Translations under genes and position numbers: made by a program
Part shown: in pieces, positions 23,881-35,504 of the stretch
Layout of the letters: each line of letters starts with the position of its first letter
How positions within the stretch are numbered: position 1 is the first letter of the stretch
Notes under the pieces: generated by a model
Told to the model about the DNA's origin: nothing
The model's database searches: none
Seen by the model: only the letters and a program-made list of their open reading frames with translations
Origin: Ahaetulla prasina
Lineage: Eukaryota; Chordata; Lepidosauria; Squamata; Colubridae
Length of the DNA: 64,000 nt
Reading direction: 5' to 3'
Assembly: GCF_028640845.1 (NCBI RefSeq)
Contig: NC_080540.1
Coordinates: 261,921,958 to 261,985,957, forward strand

Positions 23881-24156
23881 AGGGTCTGTACCCAATATGA
23901 TTCAATGATGGATTTCATCCCTACTTTATTATTTATTACATACAGTATTTAACATTCTATTGGGATATAAATTATGGAATGAATTTCACATGAACAAGGT
24001 TCTTGGACTATATTTGGCTGAATGGGAGATATACTGGTGACTTAGAAAACAGTTCCATATGTTGTCACTACAAAAATTGATTGATCATTCTTTGTTAATA
24101 TTAAGACTGTCTTTATTCTTCCTCCCTCCCTTCTTTCCTTCCTTGTTTCTATACAA
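23881..24156. other. No gene; pyrimidine-rich edge
   Basis: AT-rich sequence ending in a CCTCCCTCCCTTCTTTCCTT tract (about 24120-24145) directly before a decayed CR1. Confidence 0.4.
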
Positions 24157-24873
24157 CACTAAGCTGGCAGAAATATCTAACATCTGAAGAGATAGACTCA
24201 AGATACAGAAGGATCTTGACAGATTTGAACATCTAAGAAAATGAAATTCAGTGGTGAAAAAAATAAAGTTTTACCAAATGAACAGGTATAGAATAGGTGG
24301 AACCTAGCTCAATAACGGTAACTGTGAGAGGGGTCTTAGAATCCTAGTGAACAATCACAATATGAGCCAGTAGTGTGCGGCACTTGCCAAAAATGCAATC
24401 CTAGGTTGCATCAACAGAGGGATGAAATCAAGATCACATGAAATGTTAGTACCACTTACTAACATTTAGGTTAGTGAGAGGAATACTACATCCAGTTTTG
24501 ATTGCACACATTTGGAATACTATATCCAGTTTTGATTGCCACAATATAAAAAGATGTTGAGATTTTGGAAAGATTGCAAAGAAGAGCAACAAAGATGATT
24601 AGGGGGCTGGAGGCTAAAACATATGAAGAATGCTTGCAAGAATTGGTTATGTCTAGTTTAGTGAAAAGAAGGACCAGGAGGGACATGAAAGCAATGTTCT
24701 AATAGCCGAGGGGCTGCCATAAAGAAAAGGAGTCAACCTATTCTCCAAAGCACCTGAAGGCAGGACACAAAGCAATGGATAGAAACTAATTAAGAAGAGA
24801 AGCAACCTAGAACTAAGGAGAAATTTCCTGACAGTGAGAACAAATAACCAGTGGAATAGCTTGTCTTCAGAAG
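24157..24873 (+). mobile_element. Decayed CR1 LINE fragment
   Basis: Colinear with 27058-27770 of the young CR1. It contains AAGCTGGCAG, ATCTTGACAGATTTGAACAT, AGAGCAACAAAGATGATTAG and CCAAAGCACCTGAAGG. A local duplication of ATACTA(C/T)ATCCAGTTTTGATTG occurs at about 24484-24538. The copy has many substitutions and stops, lacks its RT core and lacks the TTATG tail. Confidence 0.88.
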
Positions 24874-24879
24874 ATTTAG

Positions 24880-25750
24880 TCAGATTATACCCATTGATTT
24901 TGAATGAATTCAGATCCTAAGGCTAGATGAATTGCATCTTAAAGCATTGAATAAACTTGTGGTTGATGGATACATTTCTATGTGTGACCTCTGAAAAATC
25001 TTGAAACACAAGTAGAAAAATTTCCAAGACAGAAATTGCACTTCCTCCACTGGGCAGAATTTTGTAAGCATTTTTCATTAAGCAGTATGGAAATATTTTT
25101 CCCCTCAAAGGTAATAGCAAAAGGAAAAAGGGAGAAGACAGGATGAAATCAATGGGGAAAAACCAGAAGAAGTCACTCTCAAGAGAAGGAATAAACTATG
25201 AGTTTCTATGCTTAGTGAACATTCATGAAAGTCTTTCCAGTTGCCCTCCAAAAAAACATTATTTCTTTCTATTAAGGAGTAAAATGCAATGCCTTCCTGC
25301 CCTGAATTGTTGCAATATGTTTGGAGGTACTAAGAAGCACCATCACATCTAAAAGTAACATCTCTGGGATAGAATAAGGTTGAAAGTAATCAATCCCATT
25401 TTCATGGCCTTAGAGTTAAAGCAGAATTAAATTTTTCAAACGCCATAACATGAGTGATAGGACATGATTCTACTTCTTATCATTTCTTGTTGGTGAAAGT
25501 GAAACCTATTACAATGAATCCCCTAAACTAAATAAACACACATGACGTTTTCTTGGAAACACATTTTGTAATCCTACAGGATACAAGATCAAAATCTAAT
25601 TCCAATGTTTTTTATTCTCAAATATTTTAACGAGTGAAAAAGTCTATTTCAACTTTTCTCATAAGGATTAATTATATAGGTAAAGTCTTACTCCATAATA
25701 AGGGGGGCATGGCAAAAAAAAATATCTTTCTCCTGGATTGCAGACAAGAT
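24880..25750. other. No gene seen
   Basis: AT-rich unique sequence between two CR1 copies. No recognisable coding frame or repeat end. Confidence 0.4.
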
Positions 25751-26738
25751 AAGGAACAAAATAATGGTCAAACTAGAGTCTTGGACTTTAAGAGAGCTAA
25801 TTTCAATAAACTTAGAGAGATCTTGAGAAGGATTCAATGGATGAGAATCCTCAGGGGGAAAACAACTCAAGAAGCTTGGGAAATTTTGAAAAGTGAGATT
25901 ATAAAAGCACAGTCTAACACAATACCAATGAAGAAGAAAAATAGTAGATCACAAAAGAAACCAGCATGGATGCATAAAGAACTATCTGACAAATTGAAAG
26001 ACAAAAAGGACAAATATAAAAAGTGGAAAGAGGGGCAAATAACTAAGGCAGAATATCAGCAAATAGCCGAGCCTGTAAAGATGAAGTGAGGAAAGCTAAG
26101 GCTCACAATGAACAAAGGCTAGCGACAAAAGTAAAAAATAATAAAAAAAGCTTCTTCCAACATGTTAAAAACAAGAAAAAAGTGAAGGAAACAATTGGCC
26201 CATTGCTGGGAGAAAGTGGCAAGAAGATGACAAGCAACAGGAGAAAGCAGATCTACTTAACTCATATTTTGCATCTGTCTTTACACAAAAGGAAAAACAA
26301 TCCAACCTATCAAAACAGCACTACAAAAACAGATTAGAAACACAAGTTAAAATAGGGAAGAAAATGGTAAGTGAACACCTGTCTACCCTAGACGAGTTCA
26401 AATCACCAGGACCGGATGGATTACACCCCAAGGTTCTGAAGGAACTGGCAGACGTGATCTCAGAACCACTGAACTATATCTTTCAAAGATCCTGGAGCAC
26501 AGGGAGCTGCCAGAGGACTGGAAAAGAGCTGATGTAGTTCCCATCTTCAAAAAGGAAAAAACAGATCCAGGAAACTACAGACCTATCAGTCTGACCTCAA
26601 TACCGGGAAGATTCTGGAAAAGATAATCAAGCAACGAATCACCGAACACCTAGAAGCAAACAAAGTAATAACCAAAAGCCAACATGGGTTTGTCAAAACA
26701 GATCTTGCCAGACTAATCTTACCGCATTCTTTGACAAA

Positions 26739-27237
26739 ATGACAAAATTAGTAGACCAGAGGAATGCTGTTGATATAATTTACTTGGACTTCAGTAAAGC
26801 ATTTGATAAAGTAGACCATAACCTACTACTAGATAAAGTAGAAAAATGTGGGTTAGACAGCACCACCACCAGATGGATTCGTAACTGGCTGACCAAACGC
26901 ACTCAACGTGTAGTCCTCAACGGAACTACATCCACATGGAGGGAAGTATGCAGTGGAGTACCCCAAGGCTCTGTTTTAGGCCCAGTACTCTTCAACATCT
27001 TCATCAATGACTTGGACGAGGGATAGATGGGAACTCATCAAATTTGCAGATGACACGAAGCTGGCAGGAATAGCCAACACTCCAGAAGATAGGCTCAAGT
27101 TACAGAAAGATCTTGACAGACTTGAACATTGGGCGCTATCTAACAAAATGAAATTCAACAGTGAAAAAAGTAAGGATCTACATTTAGGCCAAAAACAAAA
27201 TGCACCAGTACCGTATATGTGGTACCTTGCTCAATAG
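26739..27237 (+). pseudogene. CR1 reverse transcriptase core (broken)
   Basis: Encodes the palm of the CR1 reverse transcriptase that copies element RNA at the target site. Visible motifs are [18 protein letters not shown] (motif A), [20 protein letters not shown] (motif B) and KFADDTKLAG (motif C with the catalytic aspartates) near 27040-27065. A frameshift between motif B and motif C, at about 27015-27030, splits the frame. The catalytic residues themselves are intact, consistent with recent loss of function. Confidence 0.9.
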
Positions 27238-27372
27238 TAGTACCTGTGAGAGGGATCTTGGAGTCCTAGTGGATAACCATTTAGATATGAGCCAGCAGTG
27301 TGCAGCAGCTGTTAAAAAAGCCAACACAGTTCTGGGCTGCATAAACAGAGGATAGAATCAAGATCACGTGAA

Positions 27373-27843
27373 GTGCTAGTACCACTTTATAATGCCTTGG
27401 TAAGGCCACACTTGGAATATTGCATCCAGTTTTGGTCGCCACGATGTAAAAAAGATGTTGAGACTCTAGAAAGAGTGCAGAGAAGAGCAACAAAGATGAT
27501 TAGGGGACTGGAGGATAAAACATATGAAGAACGGTTGCAGGAACTGGGTATGTCTAGTTTAACAAAAAGAAGGACTAGGGGAGACATGATAGCAGTGTTC
27601 CAATATCTCAGGGGCTGCCACAGAGAAGTGGGAGTCGGGCTGTTCTCCAAAGCACCTGAGGGTAGAACAAGAAGCAATGGGTGGAAACTGATCAAGGAAA
27701 GAAGCAACTTAGAACTAAGGAGAAATTTCCTGACAGTTAGAACAATTAATCAGTGGAACGACTTGCCTGCAGAAGTTGTGAATGCTCCAACACTGGAAAT
27801 TTTTAAGAAAATGTTGGATAACCATCTGACTGAGATGGTGTAG
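27373..27843 (+). pseudogene. CR1 ORF2 C-terminal domain
   Basis: A 156-codon open frame with [52 protein letters not shown] and NLELRRNFLTVRTINQWNDL, ending at the natural stop TAG (27841). This is the C-terminal region typical of CR1-group LINEs. It is identical at most positions to the frame at 51887-52195 on the other strand. Confidence 0.93.
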
Positions 27844-28128
27844 GGTTTCCTGCCTGGGCAGGGGGTTGGACTAGAAGGCCTCCAAGGTCCCTTCCAACTC
27901 TGATGTTATGTTATGTTATGATTGATTGTCTGGAGAAAATGAATGGAAAAGAACAAATATCCCTATTATTCCAAATTTTCCCATTTGTCTTTTTTCTCTT
28001 TCAAACTTCCTGTACTAAGGTACAGGTCCGGATTGTCTCCCTTGCATTCTACCTAACTCATCTGGATTGAGGTGGCCAAAATAGTGGTGCATATGTGGCC
28101 AATGGTAAGAAGATTTATTAGTGGATAC

Positions 28129-28727
28129 TGTTGTGGTCCACCAGCAGCCCATGGAGCTAGCAGCTGAGTCGGATAGTCAGGAGGCTGGGGAGGACCATGG
28201 GACAGTCCTGGATTCTGGGGAAGGCCCAGATGAGGGCTCTGCGTCAAGGCAGAGATGGAGCCAGGGCCATCTGGAAGAGATGCACAGACTCCAGAGCCTC
28301 CAGAGGCAGACAGCAGAGAGGCAGAGGAACAGGAGGAGCCTGTTCCTAGAGCATGCATGCAAAGAGATGCCAAAAGGCAAGAGCAGCTAAAGAAAAAAGG
28401 ACGACTTGGGAGTAAGGCCAGGAGATAATTGGCCCCTCCCATAAGGCTTAAAAGCGCATTAACGGCTCTTGGGCACTTTGTAGGAAAGCAACATTGCTAC
28501 ATTTGTTTCTAGCCGTTGACTCTTGTTTCTGAAGTTCGTGGGGCTTTGTCAAGAAAAGTCTTTGGCAGCGTGCCAAAGAAGACAAAGGTTTGTGATAAGG
28601 CCAAAGGACTTTTTCTGAAGGATTTGTTTTGGAATTAAATTGGACTAATTCTCAGCTCTTCTAATAAAATACATTTGTTTAGGACTGATTGTGTCTGGTA
28701 ATAACTACATGGGCCTAGGTCACAACA
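28129..28727 (+). mobile_element. Solo LTR, 599 bp, perfect 5-bp TSD
   Basis: Begins TGTTGTGGTCC and ends GGTCACAACA, so it has TG...CA ends inside a short inverted repeat. Flanks are GATAC on both sides (28124-28128 and 28728-28732). A TATA-like CTTAAAAG lies near 28450 and a polyadenylation signal AATAAAA near 28665, which sets the plus orientation. It is homologous to the LTR at 50382-50815, but its U3 is about 165 bp longer. No internal retroviral or Gypsy-type coding sequence is attached. The 5-bp duplication fits either Gypsy or ERV. Frames inside it are not genes. Confidence 0.92.
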
Positions 28728-28839
28728 GATACAGGCACAGACTTTCAAAGAGATATGAGTGCAGAATCTTACACAATAATTAAATGTTCCAGGGGTACGC
28801 AGAAATTAATAAAAATACATTTTTAATTGTATTTCATTA

Positions 28840-30286
28840 AGCAGTGGCAAAATTACACAGAAGAACTATACAAGAATGAGCTTAACATCCCTGATAACCA
28901 CAATGGGGTGGTCACTAACCTCAAGCCAGACATCCTCTAATGTGAAAACAAATGGGCCTTAGGAAATCTAAGCAACAACAAAGATAGTGGAGGAGACAGT
29001 ATTCCAGCTGAACTATTCAAAATTTTAAAAGATGATGCAGTAAAAGTGCTACACTCAATTTGCCAGCAAATTTGGAAAACTCAACAGTGGCCACAGGATT
29101 GGAAAAGATCAGTTTACATTCCAATTCCAAAGAAAGGCAATGCCAAAGAATGTTCAAACCTTTGCAGTCATATCACATGCTTGTAAGGCTATGCTTAAAA
29201 TCCTACAAACTAGGCTCAAGCAGCATGTGGATCGAGAACTTCCAGAAGTACAGGTAAGATTTCGAAGAGGCAGAGGAACTAGAGATCAATTTGCCAACAT
29301 ACCCTGGATCATGGAAAAAGCTAGGGAGTTCCAGAAAAACATCTACTTCTGCTTCATTGACTATGCTAAAGCCTTTGATTGTGTGGATCACAACAAATTG
29401 TGGCAAGTTCTTAAAGAGATGGGAATATCAGACCATCTTATTTGCCTCTTGAGAAACCTGTATGTGGGTCAATAAGCAGTGAGAACTGGACACGGCACCA
29501 CTGACTGGTTCAAAATTGGGAAAGAAATCCGGCAAGGCTGTATACTGTCATCCTGCCTTTTTAACTTATATGCAGAGCACATCATGAGAAAGGCAGGGCT
29601 AGATGAATCAAAAGTTGGAATTAAGATTGCCGGGACAATTATCAACAACCTCAGATATGCAGATGATACCACTTTAGTGGCAAAAGTGAAGAGAAATTAA
29701 AGAGCCTCTTGATGCAGGTGAAGGAGAGCTCAAAATTTGGCTTGAAACTCAACATTAAGAAAACTAAGTTCATGGCATCCGGCCCTCTCAATTCCTGGCA
29801 AATAGATGGAGAAGATATTGAGGTAGTGACAGATTTTATTTTCCTGGGCTCCAAGATCACCGCAGATGGGGACTGCAGCTAAGAAATTAAAAGATGCTTG
29901 CTCTGGGGAGGAAAGCTTTTGAACTATGGTGCTGGAGAAGACTCCTGCGAGTCCCTTGGACTGCAAGGCAATCAAACCAGTCAGTCCTAGAGGAGATTAA
30001 TCCTGACTGCTCTTTAGAAGGCCAGGTCCTGAAGATGAAACTCAAATATTTTGGCCACCTAATGAGAAGGAAGGACTCACAGGAGAAGAGCCCAATGCTG
30101 GGAAAGATTGAGAGCAAAAGAAGAATGGGATGACAGAGAATGAGATGGCTGGATGGAGTCACTGAAGTAGTAGGAGTGAGCTTAAATGGACTCCAGAAGA
30201 TGGTAGAAGACAGGAAGGCCTGGAGGAACATTGTCCATGGGGTTGCGATGGGTCGAACACAACTTCGCAACTAACAACAACAATAA
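28840..30286 (+). mobile_element. BovB (RTE-clade) LINE, 5'-truncated, copy 1
   Basis: Starts in the pre-RT region and runs to the family's 3' end, GTTGCGATGGGTCGAACAC followed by a CAACAACAA tail. Decoded blocks in order are NIPDNHNGVV, GGDSIPAELFKIL, QHVDRELPEVQVRFRRGRGT, CFIDYAKAFDCVDHNKLW (RT motif A), IRQGCILSSCLFNLYAEHIM (motif B), LRYADDTTLVA (motif C), SWQIDGEDIE and the C-terminal VPWTARQSNQSVLEEINPDC. An internal deletion of about 150 bp lies at about 29917, compared with the copy at 45.5 kb. Several frameshifts are present. BovB is known for horizontal transfer between squamates and ruminants. Confidence 0.95.
29140..29475 (+). pseudogene. BovB reverse transcriptase fragment
   Basis: An open frame of about 110 codons covering the finger and palm of the BovB RT, with YFCFIDYAKAFDCVDHNKLW containing the first catalytic aspartate. 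It stops at a TAA (29473) just after LLRNLYVGQ, where related copies read through. The YADD box lies downstream in another frame at 29655-29670. It has no function as it stands. Confidence 0.88.
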
Positions 30287-30430
30287 TTCAGAGCTATACA
30301 AAGATCATGATCACTTAAAAATAACAGCACCCACGAAAGAGGAAATGCCAGCTATCCTAGTGGAGGAAGTATCAAGTGCCATGAAATAAATGAAAAATGG
30401 CAAAGCTTCCGGATGTGGCTGCCCAAGATG
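30287..30430 (+). mobile_element. Short LINE pre-RT fragment next to BovB
   Basis: Directly after the BovB tail the frame reads LYKDHDHLKITAPTKEEMPA, a stop, then MKNGKASGCG. This resembles the generic MKNGKAPGxDGI segment before LINE reverse transcriptases of RTE type. It may be the rest of an older LINE into which BovB inserted. Confidence 0.4.
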
Positions 30431-31218
30431 ATATTGCATTCCTTCAAGGTGCTAAGTCCTTGAAGTGGTTGGCTTAACACAAATTAACTTCCCTGTAGAA
30501 AAGCATCTAACAACTTACATGCCTCGACAACAGCTTTTCTCTAGAGCACATTCTAGATTCCATGATAGGGTATAAGAGGTTCCATGGAATTCCATTTGAA
30601 AAAAAGATTTTGTATCTGTGATGTACCAGTTATTGGACATTGCCGATATCCTATTTGATTGCAAACTATATTCTGTAGAAAGGGCCATTTACTTAGAACT
30701 TCATTTAAAAACTAAAAATTATTGGGACGGCCAAGAAAAATTGTACTTTTTCCAAGGAACAAACTTGCATATTGCTAAAAACTGCACATTTTATATCAGA
30801 AGCCATTTCAAAGAAGATAGACTACTTAGAACAGATTGGGTTTAACTGCAGAGCTGAGCATTTATTATGAATATGTCCTACTGTTTTCTCTGTATTGGTT
30901 TTATAGTTTTGTATATGATAAAATGACTAATCTAAAATATTTGTTGTTGTAATAACAAAGGACTAGGACACCAGATAATTAAAAAGTGCTTTGCTTGAAA
31001 ATATTCCATGTCTACTACACCATCTTTGCAATATCACAGCATCTCAAGCAACTTTTCAATTAATGTTTGATTGGTTTTCTTATAACTCTTGTGTGCTTTA
31101 ATACTAGAGTTCTATATGGTCAGTCCTCACAATTCCATCTTAATTTATTAATCTAGCTTTACTAAACTAGATTGTCATGGGAATATTCCATAAACATCAG
31201 GTGGTTTGCAAAGAAGTA
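30431..31218. other. No gene seen
   Basis: Unique AT-rich sequence. The 75-codon frame at 30618-30845 has no recognisable domain. Confidence 0.4.
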
Positions 31219-31452
31219 GTGCGGTAGCCTAGAGGTGCAGCTCTCGCCTCACAATCAGGAAGCTGTGAGTTCAATCCTAGGTAGAGGCAGATATTTCTCT
31301 CTCTGGGCACAATGAGAATATATCTGCTGAACTAAACTCTGCGCTGGCAACAGGAAGGGCATCCAGCCAGTAAACACTTTGCTAGCTCTATTCTGTTGCC
31401 CAGACTCTACCCCACAAAGGATTATGGGATCGTTAAAAGAAGATGAAGATCA
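31219..31452 (+). mobile_element. tRNA-derived SINE with BovB-like tail
   Basis: The head has tRNA-like promoter boxes: GGTAGCCTAGAGGTGCAG as an A-box region and GAGTTCAATCCTAGG as a B box. The body contains GATATTTCTCTCTCTGGGCA and AACAGGAAGGGCATCCAGCC. The tail reads GGATTATGGGATCGTTAAAA, resembling the 3' end used by BovB LINEs. This fits squamate SINEs that borrow the BovB reverse transcriptase. It is nearly full length. Confidence 0.8.
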
Positions 31453-32480
31453 GGTGTTTTGCAAGTTTCGATTTCGACAATGAATTTCTGTAACAATCTC
31501 TATTCATAACTCATTATCAGAATCAGTTCTGGGTTTTGATTTATTTGTTTATTTGTCCTCTGTTATTTCCTGAATGCAAAACATTTGCTATAACAAATGT
31601 CATAGCAATGAACTGCTATAATAGCAATGAACTGCTTTATTAAGAACATTTCCTCCAATGCAACAATGAATGGTAATAAAACTTTACCCCAATATGTTCC
31701 ACTTTGTGCATAGACTTCTTGACTTAAAAAGCTCTGCTGGAAGCAAAGATTCCATCATGAAGAAAAGGGCACAGTTTCTGCTGGATGAACAGGAACAGAA
31801 AAAGTCTTCATTACTGGGAGGGAGGGGGATATTAATTCCCATATTTAACAGCATTAAGACACAAATCTCTTTCATTTAAAGAGCTAAGATCCCATCTCCG
31901 TATTTCTGAAGAGTTCTCAGTAACCTCTTTTACTCAAAGTGAGTACAAATTAAGTTATGTTAAACTCTTCCTACAGAAGATTTACAAGGACGAGATAACC
32001 GAACTGGCAGATGCTCCTTGATTCATTCATTTGAAGGGAAGGGCACTGGAAATGGCTTTGGCACAGAATGACATTTGGAATAATGGCCTGTGATTCTGTT
32101 GGCACTTTCAGTGTTAAGCAAGTGATCTAAAAGGTAAAGTGGATTCACAGTGAGAGTCAGCACCAGTGCACAGGTCGTCCGTAAAAATAGAAGATTCCAT
32201 TATTCTTCCAGTTCCCTGAGGAGGCCAGGTCTCTAGCATCATTACCAGAACGAAATCTGACTTTCCCAGCTCCCCTAATTTCCTCCTAATAATTATAGGT
32301 CAAGCACTTTTTTGTAAATTATAAAACCTTTGTTCTTATCAAAAATGAATCGTGGAAGGATGGGAAAAATGAGGAAATGTCGGAGGGAGTGTGTGCGTGT
32401 GTGAGCATGTCCTGGGGGGGGGGGAATTTCAATTAGAAAACCAAGCTAATTTGGTATGACCAAAGACTGTCAGCCATACT
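31453..32480. other. No gene; low-repeat sequence
   Basis: Mostly unique sequence. A G11 run lies near 32413. No recognisable coding frame. Confidence 0.45.
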
Positions 32481-33080
32481 GACAGTGCTCTATTATGCAG
32501 TCATTTGGGCTCTTTCAAATTAGTTATGTTAATGTCCTGTGAGTGAATGTAACACTTGGATGGGACAAGATTTCTACAATTAATTTCTGCAGTCAGTGGA
32601 GAGACAAGCAAATTTATTTCCCCCCTCTCTGGGAATTGGTTGTGGAGGGTGTGAGGTAGAAAGAGTGCATTTAGGAACAGAGTACAAGCTAAACACAAGC
32701 CCTAAATAAAGCAGAAACAATGGGAGCCAATGCCTCCTCATTCATTCAATTGACAATGTTTTGCAGCTTAAACCTGTTTTATTAATTATGTTTGACATTT
32801 CCTTAATTAGTTTCATTTACACCAAATCAATCCCTACTGCTGGATGGCATCATTTATCATTTTGAAAAATTTGCATACCGAGTGCTGACTTTTTCTACTT
32901 AATTATACATTAAAAGTGTCAAGCGTGCTTGCTGGCTGGCATTATCTGCGCCAGAAAGGTTTGTGGCTGGACTGTGATGGTATTAATCATTACAGCCCTC
33001 TGAGTGCTTCTGGGTAATATCTGGGGAGTAAGAATGGTTCTCATTTGAACACTAAAGAGCAGACGTGCTTTTGTAAAATG
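32480..33080. promoter_or_regulatory. Candidate conserved non-coding element / enhancer
   Basis: A repeat-free block of intermediate GC content with several homeodomain cores (TTAATTATG near 32783, CTTAATTAG near 32803, ACTTAATTATAC near 32900, ATTAATCATTAC near 32983) and a perfect POU octamer ATTTGCAT at 32869-32876. Its texture is typical of vertebrate developmental enhancers, and it stands out from the surrounding AT-rich DNA. There is no coding frame. Conservation is a prediction; nothing here identifies the target gene. Confidence 0.4.
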
Positions 33081-33302
33081 ACCCAGAGCAAAAACAAAAT
33101 AAATGACCTAAAACATCCCGTCTACTGTAATGCTCTGCTCTTTCAACAGAAATATGCTTTGGGAAAGAAGGAAGAGGGACAGAGAAGAAAACACTCCATG
33201 TTTATTGTTAACTATTAACCTGCTATGCATTAAACTTAGAGGCAATTTTGGAAAATTACTTTGAGTTTTATGAATGGGAAAACATGGCATCCTCCATTAA
33301 CT

Positions 33303-33478
33303 TGATCTACTTTGGTTAAGGCACCAGGTTAGAAAGCGGGAGACTGTGAGGTCTAGTCCCGCCTTAGCCATGAAAGCCAATTGGGTGACCTTGGACCAGT
33401 CACTGTCTTTCAACCCAACTTACCTCACAGAGTTGTTTTGTAGAGAAAACAGGAGGAGGAGGAGAAAGTATAAATTGA
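33303..33478 (+). mobile_element. tRNA-derived SINE fragment
   Basis: Contains TTTGGTTAAGGCACCAGG (A-box region), GTGAGGTCTAGTCCCGCC (B-box region), GGGTGACCTTGGACCAGTCA and ACCTCACAGAGTTGTTTTG, then a GGAGGAGGAGGAG stretch. This is a common squamate tRNA-derived SINE design. The tail is eroded and no target duplication is obvious. Confidence 0.75.
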
Positions 33479-34072
33479 TAAATTTCTAAAAGGCCAATCA
33501 AAGATTACATGAAGGTGTTTGTGTGCTTGCGTCTTCCTAGGTTTTGAAGCTTTTGTCATTAAGCTGCTTTCACTATAAACAATAACAGTAAAAAAATAAG
33601 ATACTGAGTACATCAGTTCAGCTTTTCCTGCTCTTTTTGCTACAAGGAAACTGTCTCTGGTCTACCTGGAAGCAAAGGAGTATTTTCAGGCCGCTAAGCA
33701 GCAAAGCATTCCAAGCACAAAATCATTTCTATGTGTAAGAGCGATGCACACTGCAGCCAATGGGATCCCTAACCTATTTGAATCCACTCTTTTGTTACAT
33801 TTGATTTAATAGATAGAGGCAATAGTAGCACTGACAACTTACAGATGCTCTCCCACTCTCAGAATGCCAGTCAAAGCAGCTGGGTATGAGGTATCTTCAA
33901 TCAGCAAGCAGCATTTCAGACCTTATTGCTTTTTTCCAAGATGTCACCACTTAATTCTATCATCAATATACCACTTCAAGATGGATTTTTAAACATAAAG
34001 GTTCTGATCTAATGGGTTTGGTGCCTGGGAGCAATTAAAGCAGTTTCTAGATTTGCAACTTACACAGCTACA
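33479..34072. other. No gene seen
   Basis: Unique sequence with no recognisable features. Confidence 0.4.
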
Positions 34073-34238
34073 AACAATAGCAATTAGATTTATATACTGC
34101 TTCAAACTGCTTTACACTCCTAAGTGGTTTACAGAGTCAGCATATTGCCCCAACAATCTGGGTCCTCATTTTACCAACTTTGGAAGGATGGAAGGCTGAG
34201 TAACCTTAAGCCACTCATTACCAACACTGCATTGTTGG
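34073..34238 (-). mobile_element. SINE fragment with AATAGC tail
   Basis: On the plus strand it begins CAATAGCAATTAGA, then TTATATACTGCTTCA, GGTTTACAGAGTCAGC, ATTGCCCCAACAATCTGGG and GGAAGGATGGAAGGCTGAG. It matches, from memory, an abundant squamate SINE read in antisense. The tRNA-like head is missing. Confidence 0.65.
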
Positions 34239-34311
34239 TAAGATAACCCATCATTTCTGTCACTCTTGTAACCCAATTCAAAGTGCCATCAATTGCTTTG
34301 TTTGTGTAGAA

Positions 34312-34446
34312 CAGGGGTGTCAAACTCATGGCCTGCAGGCCAAGTGTGTCACTTACTGGCCACCCCCACCCCCAGTTTAGCGAAGGGGGGAAAAGTTGTG
34401 ATATATCACATGATGACAATGTATCACCATGAGTTTGACACCCCTG
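34312..34446. mobile_element. 135-bp hAT MITE with perfect 20-bp TIRs
   Basis: Starts CAGGGGTGTCAAACTCATGG and ends with the exact reverse complement. Flanks GTGTAGAA and ATGTAGAG (34304-34311, 34447-34454) are an 8-bp target duplication with two substitutions. Related fragments lie at 62972-63106 and 63898-64000. Confidence 0.9.
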
Positions 34447-34454
34447 ATGTAGAG

Positions 34455-35504
34455 TTAAGACTCAAAAATCTTAAACCAAAATTAAAATACAAAAAATCTA
34501 AAATAAAAGTTCTGCTTACAATAGAAACCAAGCATATTGAGATCCATCACTGTGTAACAGCTCAATTGCTACAATTTGGCCATTTTTCTGGAAACTTTCA
34601 TTTAAAGCCCTCTTGATCTAATTTGCCCCATCAAAGCAAAATATTATCAGATTCAACATATTTTGTTCCAATCAATTCCTATTAATAGCATTTATATAAT
34701 AATTCAGTTGCTGTATTATTTCCCTTTGGTTGTCTTCTGTGGCCTGGAAAGATGGATGAGATTATCACATGAATCCTACACTTGTTAGCTTCTTTTCTAG
34801 AACTCCCTAGTTCAATGTTGATATTTATGATGGTATACCTGACATATCACTAAGTGAAACCATGACTGTCTTATGATCCTACTTCAGCTTTCTTTTGCTT
34901 TACAGATCTGTAAATGCAAAAATTGATTGCAAAGTTATATTTTTATCATTGATTTAAATATGAATGTTCACTGTACAAGGCAATCACTAAACATGGACTA
35001 GAAAAATTGCAGACAAGGGATGATTTAAACATAGTTAAAATATTCTCATGCTGATATTGTGGGGATGTTTTGCAGAAGGATCAACAAATTGTTTTTTTAA
35101 ACCAAAGAATTTTTGTATGTAACATAATTACATAACTTTTTTGATCTCCTTTGTGATTACTTAAGATTCCTTTTTACCCACTTATTCTGATAAGCTACTG
35201 AAAAATGTTATTATAATGTGTACCCATAACTCTATTATAGTTATTAGATTATCTTATTTAAACAGGAAAGTAGAATTACCACAGACAGGCAAAAAAAATC
35301 AGTGGGAGAGGAGCAATTTCTGACTTCCTATCAATTTCCCACTGAGCTTCTTTGTGGGAAGCTGGCAGGGAGCATCCAAAATCCTTCTTCCTTCCTCCCT
35401 TCCTCCCTCTCTCTCTCATACCTTTCCCATTTCTTTAAATTAGGATCACAAAGCTGGTAGGAATGTGCAAATCCAAAGGCAGCAGGCAGGTAAATGGCTA
35501 CTGT
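34455..35504. other. No gene seen
   Basis: AT-rich unique sequence, with a CCTTCCTCCC/CTCTCTCTC pyrimidine tract at about 35384-35418. Confidence 0.45.

Larger units (their letters stand above)
25752..27925 (+). mobile_element. Young 5'-truncated CR1 LINE
   Basis: A 2.2-kb CR1 copy very similar to the inverted copy at 51800-54412. The frame from about 25770 gives TRVLDFKRANFNKLREILRR. The pre-RT motif KSPGPDGLHP lies near 26400, the RT palm at 26739-27060, and the C-terminal domain runs to 27840. After a stop the 3' UTR gives GGCCTCCAAGGTCCCTTCC and a (TTATG)n tail at 27904-27921. The endonuclease domain is absent. Single-base indels break the ORF, for example at 26070 where the other copy has one extra C. 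Confidence 0.95.

Noticed and set aside
28053..28442. Overlapping ORFs of 67-129 codons on both strands
   Set aside because: Inside the U3 of a solo LTR; low-complexity EEP/SGP-rich translations, no known domain.
31219..31300. Possible tRNA gene
   Set aside because: A and B boxes are present, but no complete cloverleaf is apparent and the body and tail match a SINE, so it is a tRNA-derived retroposon.
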